From: Azoarcus sp. TTM-91
Lineage (GTDB): Bacteria > Pseudomonadota > Gammaproteobacteria > Burkholderiales > Rhodocyclaceae
Reading direction: 5' to 3'
Length of the DNA: 47,373 bases
Assembly (NCBI RefSeq): GCF_012911025.1
Contig: NZ_WUEI01000030.1
Location: 1 to 47,373, forward strand
Positions 1-8,003 of the stretch are shown piece by piece. Positions within the stretch are counted from its first letter, which is position 1. Every line of letters starts with the position of its first letter. A program made the translations under genes and the position numbers. The notes below the pieces were generated by a model. The model worked only from the letters and a program-made list of their open reading frames with translations. It did no database searches and was not told the origin of the DNA.

Positions 1-2
1 CC

Positions 3-1328
3 CATCGCCCCTACCGCCTGTTCGGCCGCAACGCGCTGCTGCTTGCCGCCCTCATCATCGTCGGCCAGATCCTGGGCGCGCTGGTGTTCTACTTCTTCGT
101 CCAGCAACCGCGCACCGAGCGCTACGCCGCCGCCCTGGCGGAGAACGCAGCTGCCGTCGCCGGCGCGCTGCAGGCGCTGGATGGGGAATCGCGCCAGCGC
201 TTCGTCACCGCCTTCAACGCCGGCACCGAACACCAGGGCAAGGCCACTGCCGGCCCCGGCCGACCACTGGAACGGCTGATGCTGCGCCAGGTTTCCAGCC
301 AGCTGGCGCTGCACGGCATCGAAGCGCTGTGGCGGGAGGACAGTGGCGGCACGCTCTACCTGCGGCTGCGGCTGGACGGCGAGGACTACTGGCTCGCCAG
401 CCGTGGCCCCTTCCGCCGCCAGACCATCCCCGGCGCCGCGCTGCTGGCGTGGACGCTGGGCGGCGCCCTCGCCGTGCTCGGCGCCTTCCTCATCCAGCGC
501 CGGCTGGACCGCCCGCTGCGCGCACTGGCCGCCGCCGCCCGCAGCCTGGGCGAGGGCCACCGCCCGCCGCCGCTGGCGGAGGAAGGGCCGGAGGAAATCC
601 GCAGCGTGGGCCGCGCCTTCAACCAGATGAACGCCGCGCTGGCCGAAGCCGAGCGCGAGCGGGTGCTGATGCTGGCCGGCGTTTCCCATGACCTGCGCAC
701 GCCGCTGGCCAAGCTGCGGCTGGCAGTGGAGCTGAGCGGCGACACCGAAGCGCCCGGCCTGGCCGCCGACATGGCGCGCCATTGCCGGCAGATCGACGCC
801 ATCATCGACCAGTTCCTCGACTTCGCCCGCAGCGACGACGGCGAGCCGCCGCGCCGCACCGACCTCCAAGAGCTGCTGCAGGCAGCCCTGGCCGCAGCCG
901 GCGGCGAGGCGTTCCGGCTGGAGATCCAGCCCGGCCTGCCAGCGCTGATGCTGCGCCGGCAGGCGATGCTGCGCCTGCTGGGCAACCTCCTCGGCAACGC
1001 CCTGCATCACGGCGCACCGGATTTCGTCCTGCGCGCCAGCTGCGAAGGCGAGGAACTGCGCATCGCGGTGCTGGACCGCGGCGCCGGCATTCCGCCCGCC
1101 GAGGCCGAGGCGCTGATGCGTCCCTTCGCCCGCGGCTCGGCTGCCCGCGGCGGCCCGCCAGGTGCCGGCCTGGGGCTGGCCATCGTCGATCGCATCGCCC
1201 ACCTGCATGGCGGCAGCCTGGCCTTGCTACCGCGGGACGGCGGCGGCCTCGAAGCCCGCCTCAGCCTGCCGCTGGAGAGGCTGGACGCCAACGGCGCCCA
1301 AGCCCTCGACACCGCCACGAGCCGCTGA
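3..1328 (+). CDS. EnvZ-type sensor histidine kinase (5' end missing)
   Basis: Inner-membrane sensor kinase of the EnvZ type; the reading frame is already open at the left edge, so the N-terminus is missing. The first visible residues form a transmembrane helix, followed by a periplasmic stretch of about 110 residues, a second helix (AALLAWTLGGALAVLGAF), a HAMP linker, and the phosphoacceptor box GVSHDLRTPLAKLRLA. This box closely resembles the one in EnvZ. The catalytic domain shows LLGNLLGNALHH (N box), DRGAGIP (G1) and GAGLGLAIV (G2). The upstream partner would be expected to be an OmpR-like regulator outside the window. It ends about 100 bases before the next regulator gene. The kinase assignment is firm; the physiological signal is unknown. 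Confidence 0.9.
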   Translation, partial: HRPYRLFGRNALLLAALIIVGQILGALVFYFFVQQPRTERYAAALAENAAAVAGALQALDGESRQRFVTAFNAGTEHQGKATAGPGRPLERLMLRQVSSQLALHGIEALWREDSGGTLYLRLRLDGEDYWLASRGPFRRQTIPGAALLAWTLGGALAVLGAFLIQRRLDRPLRALAAAARSLGEGHRPPPLAEEGPEEIRSVGRAFNQMNAALAEAERERVLMLAGVSHDLRTPLAKLRLAVELSGDTEAPGLAADMARHCRQIDAIIDQFLDFARSDDGEPPRRTDLQELLQAALAAAGGEAFRLEIQPGLPALMLRRQAMLRLLGNLLGNALHHGAPDFVLRASCEGEELRIAVLDRGAGIPPAEAEALMRPFARGSAARGGPPGAGLGLAIVDRIAHLHGGSLALLPRDGGGLEARLSLPLERLDANGAQALDTATSR

Positions 1329-1424
1329 CGAGGGCGGCCATCCGCTCCGCCAAACGAGGCCGAATCCCGATCCGGGCTAGAATCGTGGCCCGCCCGCCTC
1401 GCGGGCCTGTGCAGATGGATAGAG

Positions 1425-2102
1425 ATGCGCCTGCTGCTCGTCGAAGACGATCCGATGATAGGCGCGGGCGTGCAACGCGGCCTGCGCCAGGAAGGCTACG
1501 CGGTGGACTGGGTGCGCGACGGCAGCGCCGCGCTCGCCGCCATCGCCGCCACGCCCGGCGGCGAAGCACCCTACGAACTGGTGCTGCTGGACCTCGGCCT
1601 GCCGGGCAAGGACGGCATTACCGTGCTCACCGAACTGCGCCACGGCGGCAACCCGCTGCCGGTGCTGGTGCTCACCGCCCGCGACACCGTCGCCGAGCGC
1701 GTCCGCGGCCTGGATGCCGGCGCCGACGACTACCTCGTCAAACCCTTCGATCTCGACGAGCTTTCCGCCCGCGTGCGCGCCCTGCTGCGCCGGGGCGGCA
1801 GCCGCGCCACGCCGCTGCTGCGCCAGGCCGGGCTGGTGGTCGACCCCGCCAGCCATGCGGTGAGCGTGGATGGCGAGCCGGTGAAACTCTCCGCCCGCGA
1901 GTTCGCCCTGCTGCAGGCCTTGCTCGCCCAGCCCGGCAAGCCGCTGTCGCGCGCCCAGCTGGAGGAAAGGCTGTACGGCTGGGGCGAGGAGGTGGAGAGC
2001 AACGCGGTGGAGGTGCACATCCACGCCCTGCGCCGCAAGCTGGGCGCCGAGCGCATACGCAACCTGCGCGGCGTCGGCTGGTTCATCCCGGTGGACGCAT
2101 GA
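1425..2102 (+). CDS. OmpR-family response regulator (QseB/PmrA type)
   Basis: A 225-residue cytoplasmic transcription factor with an N-terminal receiver domain and a C-terminal winged helix. The acidic pocket is E7-D8-D9, the phosphoacceptor is D56 in LVLLDLGLPG, and the conserved Thr and Lys are T84 and K106 (YLVKPFDL). The winged helix ends with the typical VEVHIHALRRKLG and VRGVGWF-like segments (here LRGVGWFIP). Its stop codon overlaps the start of the following kinase (ATGA), so the two are translationally coupled partners. A candidate -10 element TAGAAT lies at 1378-1383 with no convincing -35. Closest known groups are QseB, PmrA and TctD; the exact orthologue cannot be decided by eye. 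Confidence 0.93.
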   Translation: MRLLLVEDDPMIGAGVQRGLRQEGYAVDWVRDGSAALAAIAATPGGEAPYELVLLDLGLPGKDGITVLTELRHGGNPLPVLVLTARDTVAERVRGLDAGADDYLVKPFDLDELSARVRALLRRGGSRATPLLRQAGLVVDPASHAVSVDGEPVKLSAREFALLQALLAQPGKPLSRAQLEERLYGWGEEVESNAVEVHIHALRRKLGAERIRNLRGVGWFIPVDA

Positions 2103-3490
2103 TCCAGCCCTGTTCCCTGCGGCACCAGCTGCTGCTGTCGCTGCTCGGCGCCATCCTCGGCGTCTTCCTGCTCGGCAGCCTCGCCACCTACCACACCACC
2201 CGCGGCGAGGTGGACGAGATCATGGACTACCACCTGCGCCAGCTCGCCCTGTCGCTGCGCGCGCCGCTGCCCGGCCCGCAACCCGAACCCTCGCTGGGGC
2301 CGGACGACCAGCTGTTCGACATGGTCATCCAGATCTGGGACGGCCAGGGCCTGCGCCTCTACCTCTCGCGCCCGCACACCGCCCTGCCCGACCGCGCCCA
2401 GCTAGGCTACGCCACCGTGCCCACCTCCGAGGGCGACTGGCGCACCTACTCGCTGATGATGGGCAGCCGGGTGGTGCAAGTGGCCCAGCCGATGTCGCAC
2501 CGCGACCGCCTCGCCGCCGCCGCCGCGCTGCGCACCCTCACCCCGCTGCTGCTCATCCTGCCGCTGATGGGTGGGCTGATCTGGTACCTGGTCGGCCGCG
2601 GCCTGCGGCCGCTGGAGCGGCTGGCCCACGCGGTGGGCGCGCGCCGGCCCGACAGCATGGCGCCGCTGGCCGCCGAAGGTGTGCCGGACGAAGCCCGACC
2701 GCTGGTGCAGGCGCTCAACGGCCTGCTCGGCCGGCTGGACCAGGCGATGACCAACCAGCGCGCCTTCGTCGCCGATGCTGCCCACGAACTGCGCACCCCG
2801 CTGGCCGCGCTGCAGCTGCAGCTGCAGCTCACCGAACGGGCGGAGAGCGAGGACGAACGCCGCGCCGCCCTGGCCGACCTGCGCCTGGGCCTGCGGCGCG
2901 CCACCCGGGTGGTGCAGCAGCTGCTGACGCTGGCGCGACAGTCGCCGGAAGGCGGCAGCGCCGCGGTGCGTACCGAGGTGGACCTGGTCGAACTCGCCGG
3001 GCTGGTCATCGCCGAACAGCAGCCGCTGGCCGAAGCCCGCGGCATAGACCTGGGTGCCGACGTGCTGGAAGCTGGCACGCTTGCCAGCGGCGAGCGCGAG
3101 GCCCTGCGCACCCTGCTCGGCAACCTGGTGGACAACGCCATCCGCTACACCCCGACTGGCGGCAAAGTGGATGTCAGCGTGCTGGCTGGCGACGGCCGCG
3201 CGTGGCTGGAGGTGACCGACAGCGGCCCCGGCATCCCGGCCGAGGAGCGTGAACGCGTGCTGGACCGCTTCTACCGCCGCGCCGGCGAGAGCGAAGCCGG
3301 CAGCGGCCTGGGGCTGGCCATCGTCAAGGCCATCGCCGACAGCCACCAGGCCACGCTGGTGCTGGACGAGGCGCCGACCGGCGGCCTGCGGGTGCGGGTC
3401 GGCCTGCCGCTGGTCACCCCCCAGATGCCCGCCAACCCCGTCGAAGCAGCCGGCAACACATCCGGTAACACCTCGGAATCTATGTCTTAA
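2099..3490 (+). CDS. QseC/PmrB-type sensor histidine kinase
   Basis: A 463-residue inner-membrane kinase that should phosphorylate the regulator just upstream; ATG overlaps that gene's TGA by four bases. It has an N-terminal helix (about residues 11-30), a periplasmic domain to about residue 145, a second helix (about 147-166), a HAMP-like linker, the H-box FVADAAHELRTPLAALQLQL with phosphoacceptor H229, an N box (GNLVDNAIRYTP), G1 (DSGPGIP) and G2 (GSGLGLAIV). The architecture and H-box match QseC/TctE kinases. The stop codon TAA lies inside the first half-site of the CTTAAG repeat that precedes the protease gene, so the kinase end and the protease promoter are superimposed. Confidence 0.92.
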   Translation: MIQPCSLRHQLLLSLLGAILGVFLLGSLATYHTTRGEVDEIMDYHLRQLALSLRAPLPGPQPEPSLGPDDQLFDMVIQIWDGQGLRLYLSRPHTALPDRAQLGYATVPTSEGDWRTYSLMMGSRVVQVAQPMSHRDRLAAAAALRTLTPLLLILPLMGGLIWYLVGRGLRPLERLAHAVGARRPDSMAPLAAEGVPDEARPLVQALNGLLGRLDQAMTNQRAFVADAAHELRTPLAALQLQLQLTERAESEDERRAALADLRLGLRRATRVVQQLLTLARQSPEGGSAAVRTEVDLVELAGLVIAEQQPLAEARGIDLGADVLEAGTLASGEREALRTLLGNLVDNAIRYTPTGGKVDVSVLAGDGRAWLEVTDSGPGIPAEERERVLDRFYRRAGESEAGSGLGLAIVKAIADSHQATLVLDEAPTGGLRVRVGLPLVTPQMPANPVEAAGNTSGNTSESMS

Positions 3491-3502
3491 GTCTGGCTTA
3501 AG
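3486..3502 (+). promoter_or_regulatory. Direct repeat CTTAAG-N5-CTTAAG, probable response-regulator box upstream of the protease gene
   Basis: Two identical CTTAAG hexamers are separated by five bases, giving the 11-bp period typical of OmpR-family dimers binding one face of DNA. The layout matches the published PmrA box (CTTAAT/G-N5-CTTAAG). It starts within the kinase stop codon and ends about 90 bases before the protease start. A possible -10 (TAAGGT, 3514-3519) lies 12 bases downstream, so the box would replace a -35 element, as in activated PmrA-type promoters. The link to the adjacent two-component pair is inferred. Confidence 0.6.
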
Positions 3503-3590
3503 TCGGCCTCTCCTAAGGTAGTGCCCACAGCGGAAGTTTCCGCTGGCAAGGCTCCACAGCGAGCCCCCGAGCAACACCCAGGAGATGAGC

Positions 3591-5009
3591 ATGCAAGACC
3601 GCAGCCTGCGCGCCACCAGCGCCGCTTCCGCCCTGATCCTCGCCCTCGCCGGCGCCTTCGCCAGCGAGGCCTACGCCGAGCCGGTCACCCCGCCGCGCGC
3701 GGCGCCGGCCACCATCGCCCTGCCCGCCTTCGACACCATCGTCCAGCGTGTCGGCCCGGCAGTGGTGAACATCAGCACCGAAGGCACCACGCGCACCTCC
3801 AATGCCATGCCCGGTCTCAGCCCGGACGACCCCTTCTACGAATTCTTCCGCCGCTTCGGCCCGCAGGCCGGGCCGCAGGGCGAGCAGCCCACCCGGAGCC
3901 AGGGCTCCGGCTTCATCGTCAGCGCCGACGGCATCGTGCTCACCAACGCCCACGTGGTCGAGGGCGCCAACGAAGTGACGGTGAAACTCACCGACAAGCG
4001 CGAGTTCAAGGCCAAGGTGCTGGGCGTGGACAAGCCCACCGACGTCGCCGTGCTGAAGATAGACGGCAGGAACCTGCCCACCGTGCCGCTGGGCGATCCG
4101 CAGAAATCCCGCGTCGGCGACTGGGTGCTGGCCATCGGCTCGCCCTTCGGCTTCGAGAACTCGGTCACCGCCGGCATCATCTCGGCCAAGTCGCGCTCGC
4201 TGCCGAACGAGGGCTACGTCCCCTTCCTGCAGACCGACGTCGCCATCAACCCGGGCAACTCCGGCGGGCCGCTGCTGAACCTCAACGGCGAGGTGGTGGG
4301 CATCAACTCGCAGATCTACTCCCGCTCCGGCGGCTACCAGGGCGTGTCCTTCGCCATCCCGATCGACGTCGCCGCCGGTGTGCGCGACCAGATCGTCGCC
4401 CACGGCAAGGTCACCCGCGGGCGCATCGGCGTGGCGGTGCAGGATCTCAACCAGGCGCTGGCGGAGTCCTTCGGCCTCAAGAACGCCGGCGGTGCGCTGG
4501 TGAGTTCGGTGGAAAGCGGCGGCCCCGGCGAGAAAGCCGGCCTCAAGGTCGGCGACGTGATCCTGGAGCTGAACGGCGACAAGGTCGCCAGCTCCTCCGA
4601 TCTGCCGCCGCGGGTGGCCGCCATCCGCCCCGGCACCAGCGCCAAGCTGAAAGTGTGGCGCAAGGGCGAGAGCCGCGACCTGGACATCAAGATCGGCGAG
4701 TTCGCCGACGAGTCGACCGTCGCCAGCGCCGGCGGCAAGGCCGACCAAGGCCGCCTCGGCCTGGCGGTGCGCGCCCTTTCGCCCGACGAACGGCGCCAGG
4801 TGGAAGCCAGCGGCCTGGTGGTGATGGACGTGGCCGGCCCGGCCGCCCGCGCCGGCATCCGCCGCGGCGACCTCATCCTGTCGCTCAACGGCCAGCCGGT
4901 GGAGAGCGTGGAGCAACTGCGCGCCCTGGTATCCAAGGCGGGCAAGCACATCGCCCTGCTGGTGCAGCGCGACGACGCCCGAATCTTCGTTCCGGTGGAA
5001 CTGGGTTGA
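3591..5009 (+). CDS. Periplasmic Do-family serine protease (DegP/MucD-like)
   Basis: Envelope quality-control protease and chaperone of the HtrA family, 472 residues. A signal peptide (SALILALAGAFASEAYA) precedes a trypsin-like domain with the triad His121 (TNAHVV), Asp151 (TDVAVLKI) and Ser224 (NPGNSGGPL), then two PDZ domains (from about residue 260, GRIGVAVQDLN, and from about 385, GRLGLAVRAL). The ATG at 3591 is chosen because AGGAG at 3580-3584 is six bases upstream of it; the ATG at 3585 directly abuts the ribosome site and is unlikely. The DPFYEFFRRFG segment is typical of MucD/DegP-like proteins. It probably belongs to the regulon of the preceding two-component pair. Confidence 0.93.
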   Translation: MQDRSLRATSAASALILALAGAFASEAYAEPVTPPRAAPATIALPAFDTIVQRVGPAVVNISTEGTTRTSNAMPGLSPDDPFYEFFRRFGPQAGPQGEQPTRSQGSGFIVSADGIVLTNAHVVEGANEVTVKLTDKREFKAKVLGVDKPTDVAVLKIDGRNLPTVPLGDPQKSRVGDWVLAIGSPFGFENSVTAGIISAKSRSLPNEGYVPFLQTDVAINPGNSGGPLLNLNGEVVGINSQIYSRSGGYQGVSFAIPIDVAAGVRDQIVAHGKVTRGRIGVAVQDLNQALAESFGLKNAGGALVSSVESGGPGEKAGLKVGDVILELNGDKVASSSDLPPRVAAIRPGTSAKLKVWRKGESRDLDIKIGEFADESTVASAGGKADQGRLGLAVRALSPDERRQVEASGLVVMDVAGPAARAGIRRGDLILSLNGQPVESVEQLRALVSKAGKHIALLVQRDDARIFVPVELG

Positions 5010-5074
5010 AATTCTGCAACCCAATCCCCATCTAATCGACCGACCTGAAAACGCAGCCTAGAACGAGACCCGAG

Positions 5075-5605
5075 ATGAAGATCCGCAAACTCGCCCTTCC
5101 CGCCGCGCAATCGGCGCGCGGCAATACCGACCAGCTCGACAACGAGGTCGTCGGCGCCTTCCTCCAGGCCAGCTCGACCGCACTCGACGTCGCCACCCCG
5201 GCCAAGCCGCGCAAGCGCAGCAAGAAGGCTGACGGCAGCGAAAGCTCGCGCTCCGGCGCGCTGGCGCTGGCCGCCACCCTGCTGGGCATCACCCTGGCCG
5301 CGCCGGCCCCGGCCATCGCCGCCCGCAACAACCACTACCCGCTGATCGTGACCCCGCTGCAGTCCAGTGCCGGCGGCCAGGAAGAGATCGAGCAGGTGCG
5401 CGTAGGCATTTTTGATACCGCCGGCCAGCGCCTGCTGCACGCCCAGGTGCACGGCCGCAGCAAGCTGGGCGCCCTGCCCCCGGGCGAATACACGGTGGAA
5501 GTCAGCAGCGCCGCCGGCTCCACCACCCACCAGGTCAAACTCGGCCCCGGCCAGCGCGGCATCGTCCGCTACGGCGGCCAGCAGGCAGCGCAAGCCCAGG
5601 CCTGA
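5075..5605 (+). CDS. Small exported or membrane-anchored protein of unknown function
   Basis: Not recognised. The 176-residue protein has a hydrophilic, lysine/arginine-rich N-terminal segment of about 60 residues (KPRKRSKKAD), then one hydrophobic segment (GALALAATLLGITLAAPAPAIAA) ending in an AxA-like signal-peptidase site, then a compact domain of about 95 residues with IVTPLQ, VRVGIFDTAGQRLL and LPPGEYTVEVSS. The last part resembles beta-sandwich modules with a GxYTVEV edge strand, but no family is claimed. No internal Met would remove the long N-terminal part. It follows the protease gene by 65 bases and is closed by a strong terminator, so it may share the protease transcript. Confidence 0.7.
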   Translation: MKIRKLALPAAQSARGNTDQLDNEVVGAFLQASSTALDVATPAKPRKRSKKADGSESSRSGALALAATLLGITLAAPAPAIAARNNHYPLIVTPLQSSAGGQEEIEQVRVGIFDTAGQRLLHAQVHGRSKLGALPPGEYTVEVSSAAGSTTHQVKLGPGQRGIVRYGGQQAAQAQA

Positions 5606-5642
5606 GAGCCAGCGGGCGGCACTCCCGACCCCACAGGGAGAA

Positions 5643-5678
5643 AAGGCCGGCGCACCTGAGTGTGCGCCGGCCTTTTTT
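5643..5678 (+). terminator. Rho-independent terminator
   Basis: A perfect 13-bp stem (AAGGCCGGCGCAC paired with GTGCGCCGGCCTT) with a six-base loop is followed by a run of T to 5678. It lies 38 bases after the stop of the small exported protein and separates it from the convergent drug exporter gene. Confidence 0.92.
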
Positions 5679-5726
5679 GTGCGTCCTGGGTGTGGCTGAG
5701 CGGGAATGAGAGATCACCACCACCGC

Positions 5727-6920
5727 TCACTCCGTCACCATCTCCCGCCCCCGCACCCATAGCCGCCAGGCCAGCGCACTGGCCCACATCGAGCCCGCCA
5801 CCGCGATCATCATCGGCAGCGGCGAGCCGCCCACGCCGTGGCCTACCGCCACGCCCAGCACCGCCCCCAACCCCATTTGCAGGAAACCCATCAGCGAGGC
5901 GGCGGCACCCGCCATGTGCGGGTAGGCGGAAAGCGCGATCGCGGTGGCATTGGGCAGCGACAGGCCGGTCGAACAGGTGATGAACCACATCGGCACCATC
6001 AGCGCCAGCGGATGGTCGATGCCGAACAGCGGCGGCAGCATCAGCGCGACGCCGGATACCGCGCCCAGCAACACGCCGTGACGAAGCAGCCGGCCCGGCC
6101 CGAGGCGGCGGGAGTAGCGCCCGGACAACACCGTGCCCAGCATGAAGCCGGTGACGTTGCAGCCGAAGGCCAGGCCCATGCCCTGCGGCGAGAAGCCGTA
6201 GTGGTCGATGAAGACGAAGGCGGCGCCGGAGATGAAGGCGAACAGCCCGGCATACCCGAAGCCATTGACCATCACCACGCCACGGTAGAGGCGGTCCGCC
6301 AGCAACGCGCGGTAGTTGGCGATGATGTTGCGCGGCTGCAGCGCCAACGGATCGAGGTGGCGGTTGGTCTCGGTCAGCATGCGCCAGACGAAGATCACCT
6401 GGATCGCCGAGAAGGCGGTGAGGAAGGCGAAGGTGGAACGCCAGCCGAAGGCCACCGTCAGCCAGCCGCCGAACAGCGGCGCCAGCAGGGGCGCCAGCGC
6501 CATCGCCGCCGACATGTAGGACAGCATGCGCGCCGCCTCCTGCGGCCCATAGAGATCGCGCACGATGGCCCGCCCCAGCACCGGCCCGGCACAGGCCGCC
6601 AGCGCCTGCACGAAGCGCGCCCCCACCAGCCCACCTATGGACGGCGCCAGCATGCAGGCAGCGGAAGCGCCCACGTAGACCAGCATGGACACCAGCAACA
6701 CCGGCCGCCGGCCGTAACGGTCCGACACCGGGCCGAGAACGAGCTGGCCGAAGCCGAAGCCGATCAGGTAGGCGGAGAGGGTGAGCTGGGCCCCGGCGGA
6801 GTCTGTCCCCAGCGCGGCCGCAATCGAGGGCAGCGCCGGCAGGTAGAAGTCGGTGGACAGCGGGCCGATGGCGACCAGGCTGGTGATGAGGATGGCGAAT
6901 GCGGCAGCGGGATGATTCAT
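5727..6920 (-). CDS. Bcr/CflA-family MFS multidrug exporter
   Basis: A 397-residue, 12-helix inner-membrane transporter of the major facilitator superfamily, drug:H+ antiporter 1 group. The N-terminus (ILITSLVAIGPLSTDFYLPA) and the loop motif GPVSDRYGRRPVLL are characteristic of Bcr/CflA proteins, as is RFVQALAACAGPVLGRAIVRDL with its motif-C-like stretch. Known members export chloramphenicol, bicyclomycin, sulfonamides or cysteine; the substrate here cannot be told. The gene is monocistronic, convergent with the protease operon, with the 5643-5678 terminator between them. Confidence 0.9.
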   Translation of the reverse strand: MNHPAAAFAILITSLVAIGPLSTDFYLPALPSIAAALGTDSAGAQLTLSAYLIGFGFGQLVLGPVSDRYGRRPVLLVSMLVYVGASAACMLAPSIGGLVGARFVQALAACAGPVLGRAIVRDLYGPQEAARMLSYMSAAMALAPLLAPLFGGWLTVAFGWRSTFAFLTAFSAIQVIFVWRMLTETNRHLDPLALQPRNIIANYRALLADRLYRGVVMVNGFGYAGLFAFISGAAFVFIDHYGFSPQGMGLAFGCNVTGFMLGTVLSGRYSRRLGPGRLLRHGVLLGAVSGVALMLPPLFGIDHPLALMVPMWFITCSTGLSLPNATAIALSAYPHMAGAAASLMGFLQMGLGAVLGVAVGHGVGGSPLPMMIAVAGSMWASALAWRLWVRGREMVTE

Positions 6921-6997
6921 GCCTGAATTATTGCATGGCTAGCGCTGCTGGCTTTTCGATCGCTTGCCGCATGGTCGCCAGCGAGGGCTGACTTGGG

Positions 6998-7023
6998 CTC
7001 TCCCCCTGCGGGCAAGGGGAGAG
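6998..7023. repeat. REP-like palindrome CTCTCCCC-N10-GGGGAGAG
   Basis: Perfect 8-bp arms around a C/G-rich loop lie in the gap between the drug exporter and the isomerase gene. This CTCTCCCC...GGGGAGAG form resembles intergenic REP-type palindromes common in GC-rich proteobacteria. Whether it is a repeat family in this genome cannot be judged from one copy. The rest of 6921-7166 shows no gene. Confidence 0.45.
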
Positions 7024-7166
7024 GGGGCGCGGCGCGGAATGTCCCAGAAGCCGCCCCTTGCCGCGCCACCAAAAGCTGCGCCCCCTCACAGCCTCACCCC
7101 GAGACATAGCCGAGCACTCCGTTGAACACGGCAGCCCCCGGCCTGCCCCGTCCGCCCCTGCCGGTT

Positions 7167-7811
7167 CTACTCCGCGTCCGGTTGCCGCGCCGGCGATGCC
7201 TGGGCGAAAGCCTCCAACTCCTCGCAGGCCGCAACAATGCGCGTGATCGTGGGCATGGCGGAAAGGTCGCAATCGAAGCGGCGGGCGTTGAATACCTGGG
7301 GCACCAGGCAGAGGTCGGCCAGGGTGGGCGTGTCGCCGTGGCAGAAGGTGTCGGTGCGCGGGTCACCGGCGAGCAGGCGTTCCACCGCCGCCAGGCCGCT
7401 GCCCACCCAGTGGTGGTACCAGGCCTTCTTCGTCGCCTCGTCCACCGCCAGCGTGCCGCTGAGGTACTTCAGCACCCGCAGGTTGTTCAGCGGATGTACC
7501 TCGCAGGCGATGTGCTGGGCGATGGCGCGGATGCGGGCGCGATCCAGCGCCGGGCCGGGCAGCAGCGGCGGCTCGGGGTGGGTTTCGTCCAGGTATTCGA
7601 TGATGGCGAGGGACTGGGTGAGCACCTGGCCGCCGTCCTCCAGCGCCGGCAGCAGGCCGGCGGGGTTGAGGGCGCGGTACTCTGGCTGGTGCTGCTCGCC
7701 GCCATCGCGTACCAGGTGCACCGGCACCGCCTCGTAATCCAGGCCTTTCAGCGCGAGGGCGATGCGTACCCGGTAGGCGGCGGAGCTACGGAAGTAGGTG
7801 TAGAGCTTCAT
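7167..7811 (-). CDS. maiA: Zeta-class GST: maleylacetoacetate/maleylpyruvate isomerase
   Basis: A cytoplasmic glutathione-dependent cis-trans isomerase of 214 residues. The N-terminal thioredoxin-like domain has the zeta-class glutathione motif as RSSAAYRVRIAL, followed by NPAGLLPALEDGG (cis-Pro) and LTQSLAIIEYLDE. The C-terminal helical domain has the typical CEVHPLNNLRVLKYL and YHHWVGSGLAAVE. In tyrosine or gentisate catabolism it converts maleylacetoacetate or maleylpyruvate to the fumaryl isomer for an FAH-type hydrolase, and such a hydrolase gene lies two genes upstream on the same strand. The motif Cys of many eukaryotic enzymes is Ala here, as in many bacterial versions. It is the last gene of the catabolic cluster. 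Confidence 0.92.
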   Translation of the reverse strand: MKLYTYFRSSAAYRVRIALALKGLDYEAVPVHLVRDGGEQHQPEYRALNPAGLLPALEDGGQVLTQSLAIIEYLDETHPEPPLLPGPALDRARIRAIAQHIACEVHPLNNLRVLKYLSGTLAVDEATKKAWYHHWVGSGLAAVERLLAGDPRTDTFCHGDTPTLADLCLVPQVFNARRFDCDLSAMPTITRIVAACEELEAFAQASPARQPDAE

Positions 7812-7969
7812 CGTTGTCGGTCTGGTCTGGGGGCTTGGGGTCGGAGAGGGCGGTGGCCAACCGGGCTGACGCGGGCGGCCAGGCCGGGAAAAGCCCCGGG
7901 GCCCCGGCGAGCGCCTTCTCTCTGTGACTCGCCGGCCCCATCACCGTCGGCCGTAAGGGCGAGCGGTGA

Positions 7970-7991
7970 GCGGCAGACAACCTGCTGCCGC
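7970..7991. repeat. Hairpin between dctP-type gene and isomerase gene
   Basis: Inverted repeat GCGGCAG-N8-CTGCCGC lies 12 bases beyond the stop of the TRAP binding protein gene on the minus strand. There is no T-run, so it may stabilise the 3' end or attenuate read-through to the isomerase rather than terminate fully. Confidence 0.4.
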
Positions 7992-8003
7992 CCGCCAGGG
8001 GAC

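Noticed and set aside
12..24. GCCTGTTCGGC near the left edge resembles the centre of the left-array repeat
   Set aside because: Only 11 bases, inside a conserved kinase coding sequence and without the stem; chance match.
782..2098. Long plus-strand frame covering the end of the first kinase and the regulator before the second kinase
   Set aside because: Arg/Pro-rich out-of-frame translation typical of GC-rich DNA; only the part from 2099 shows domain motifs.
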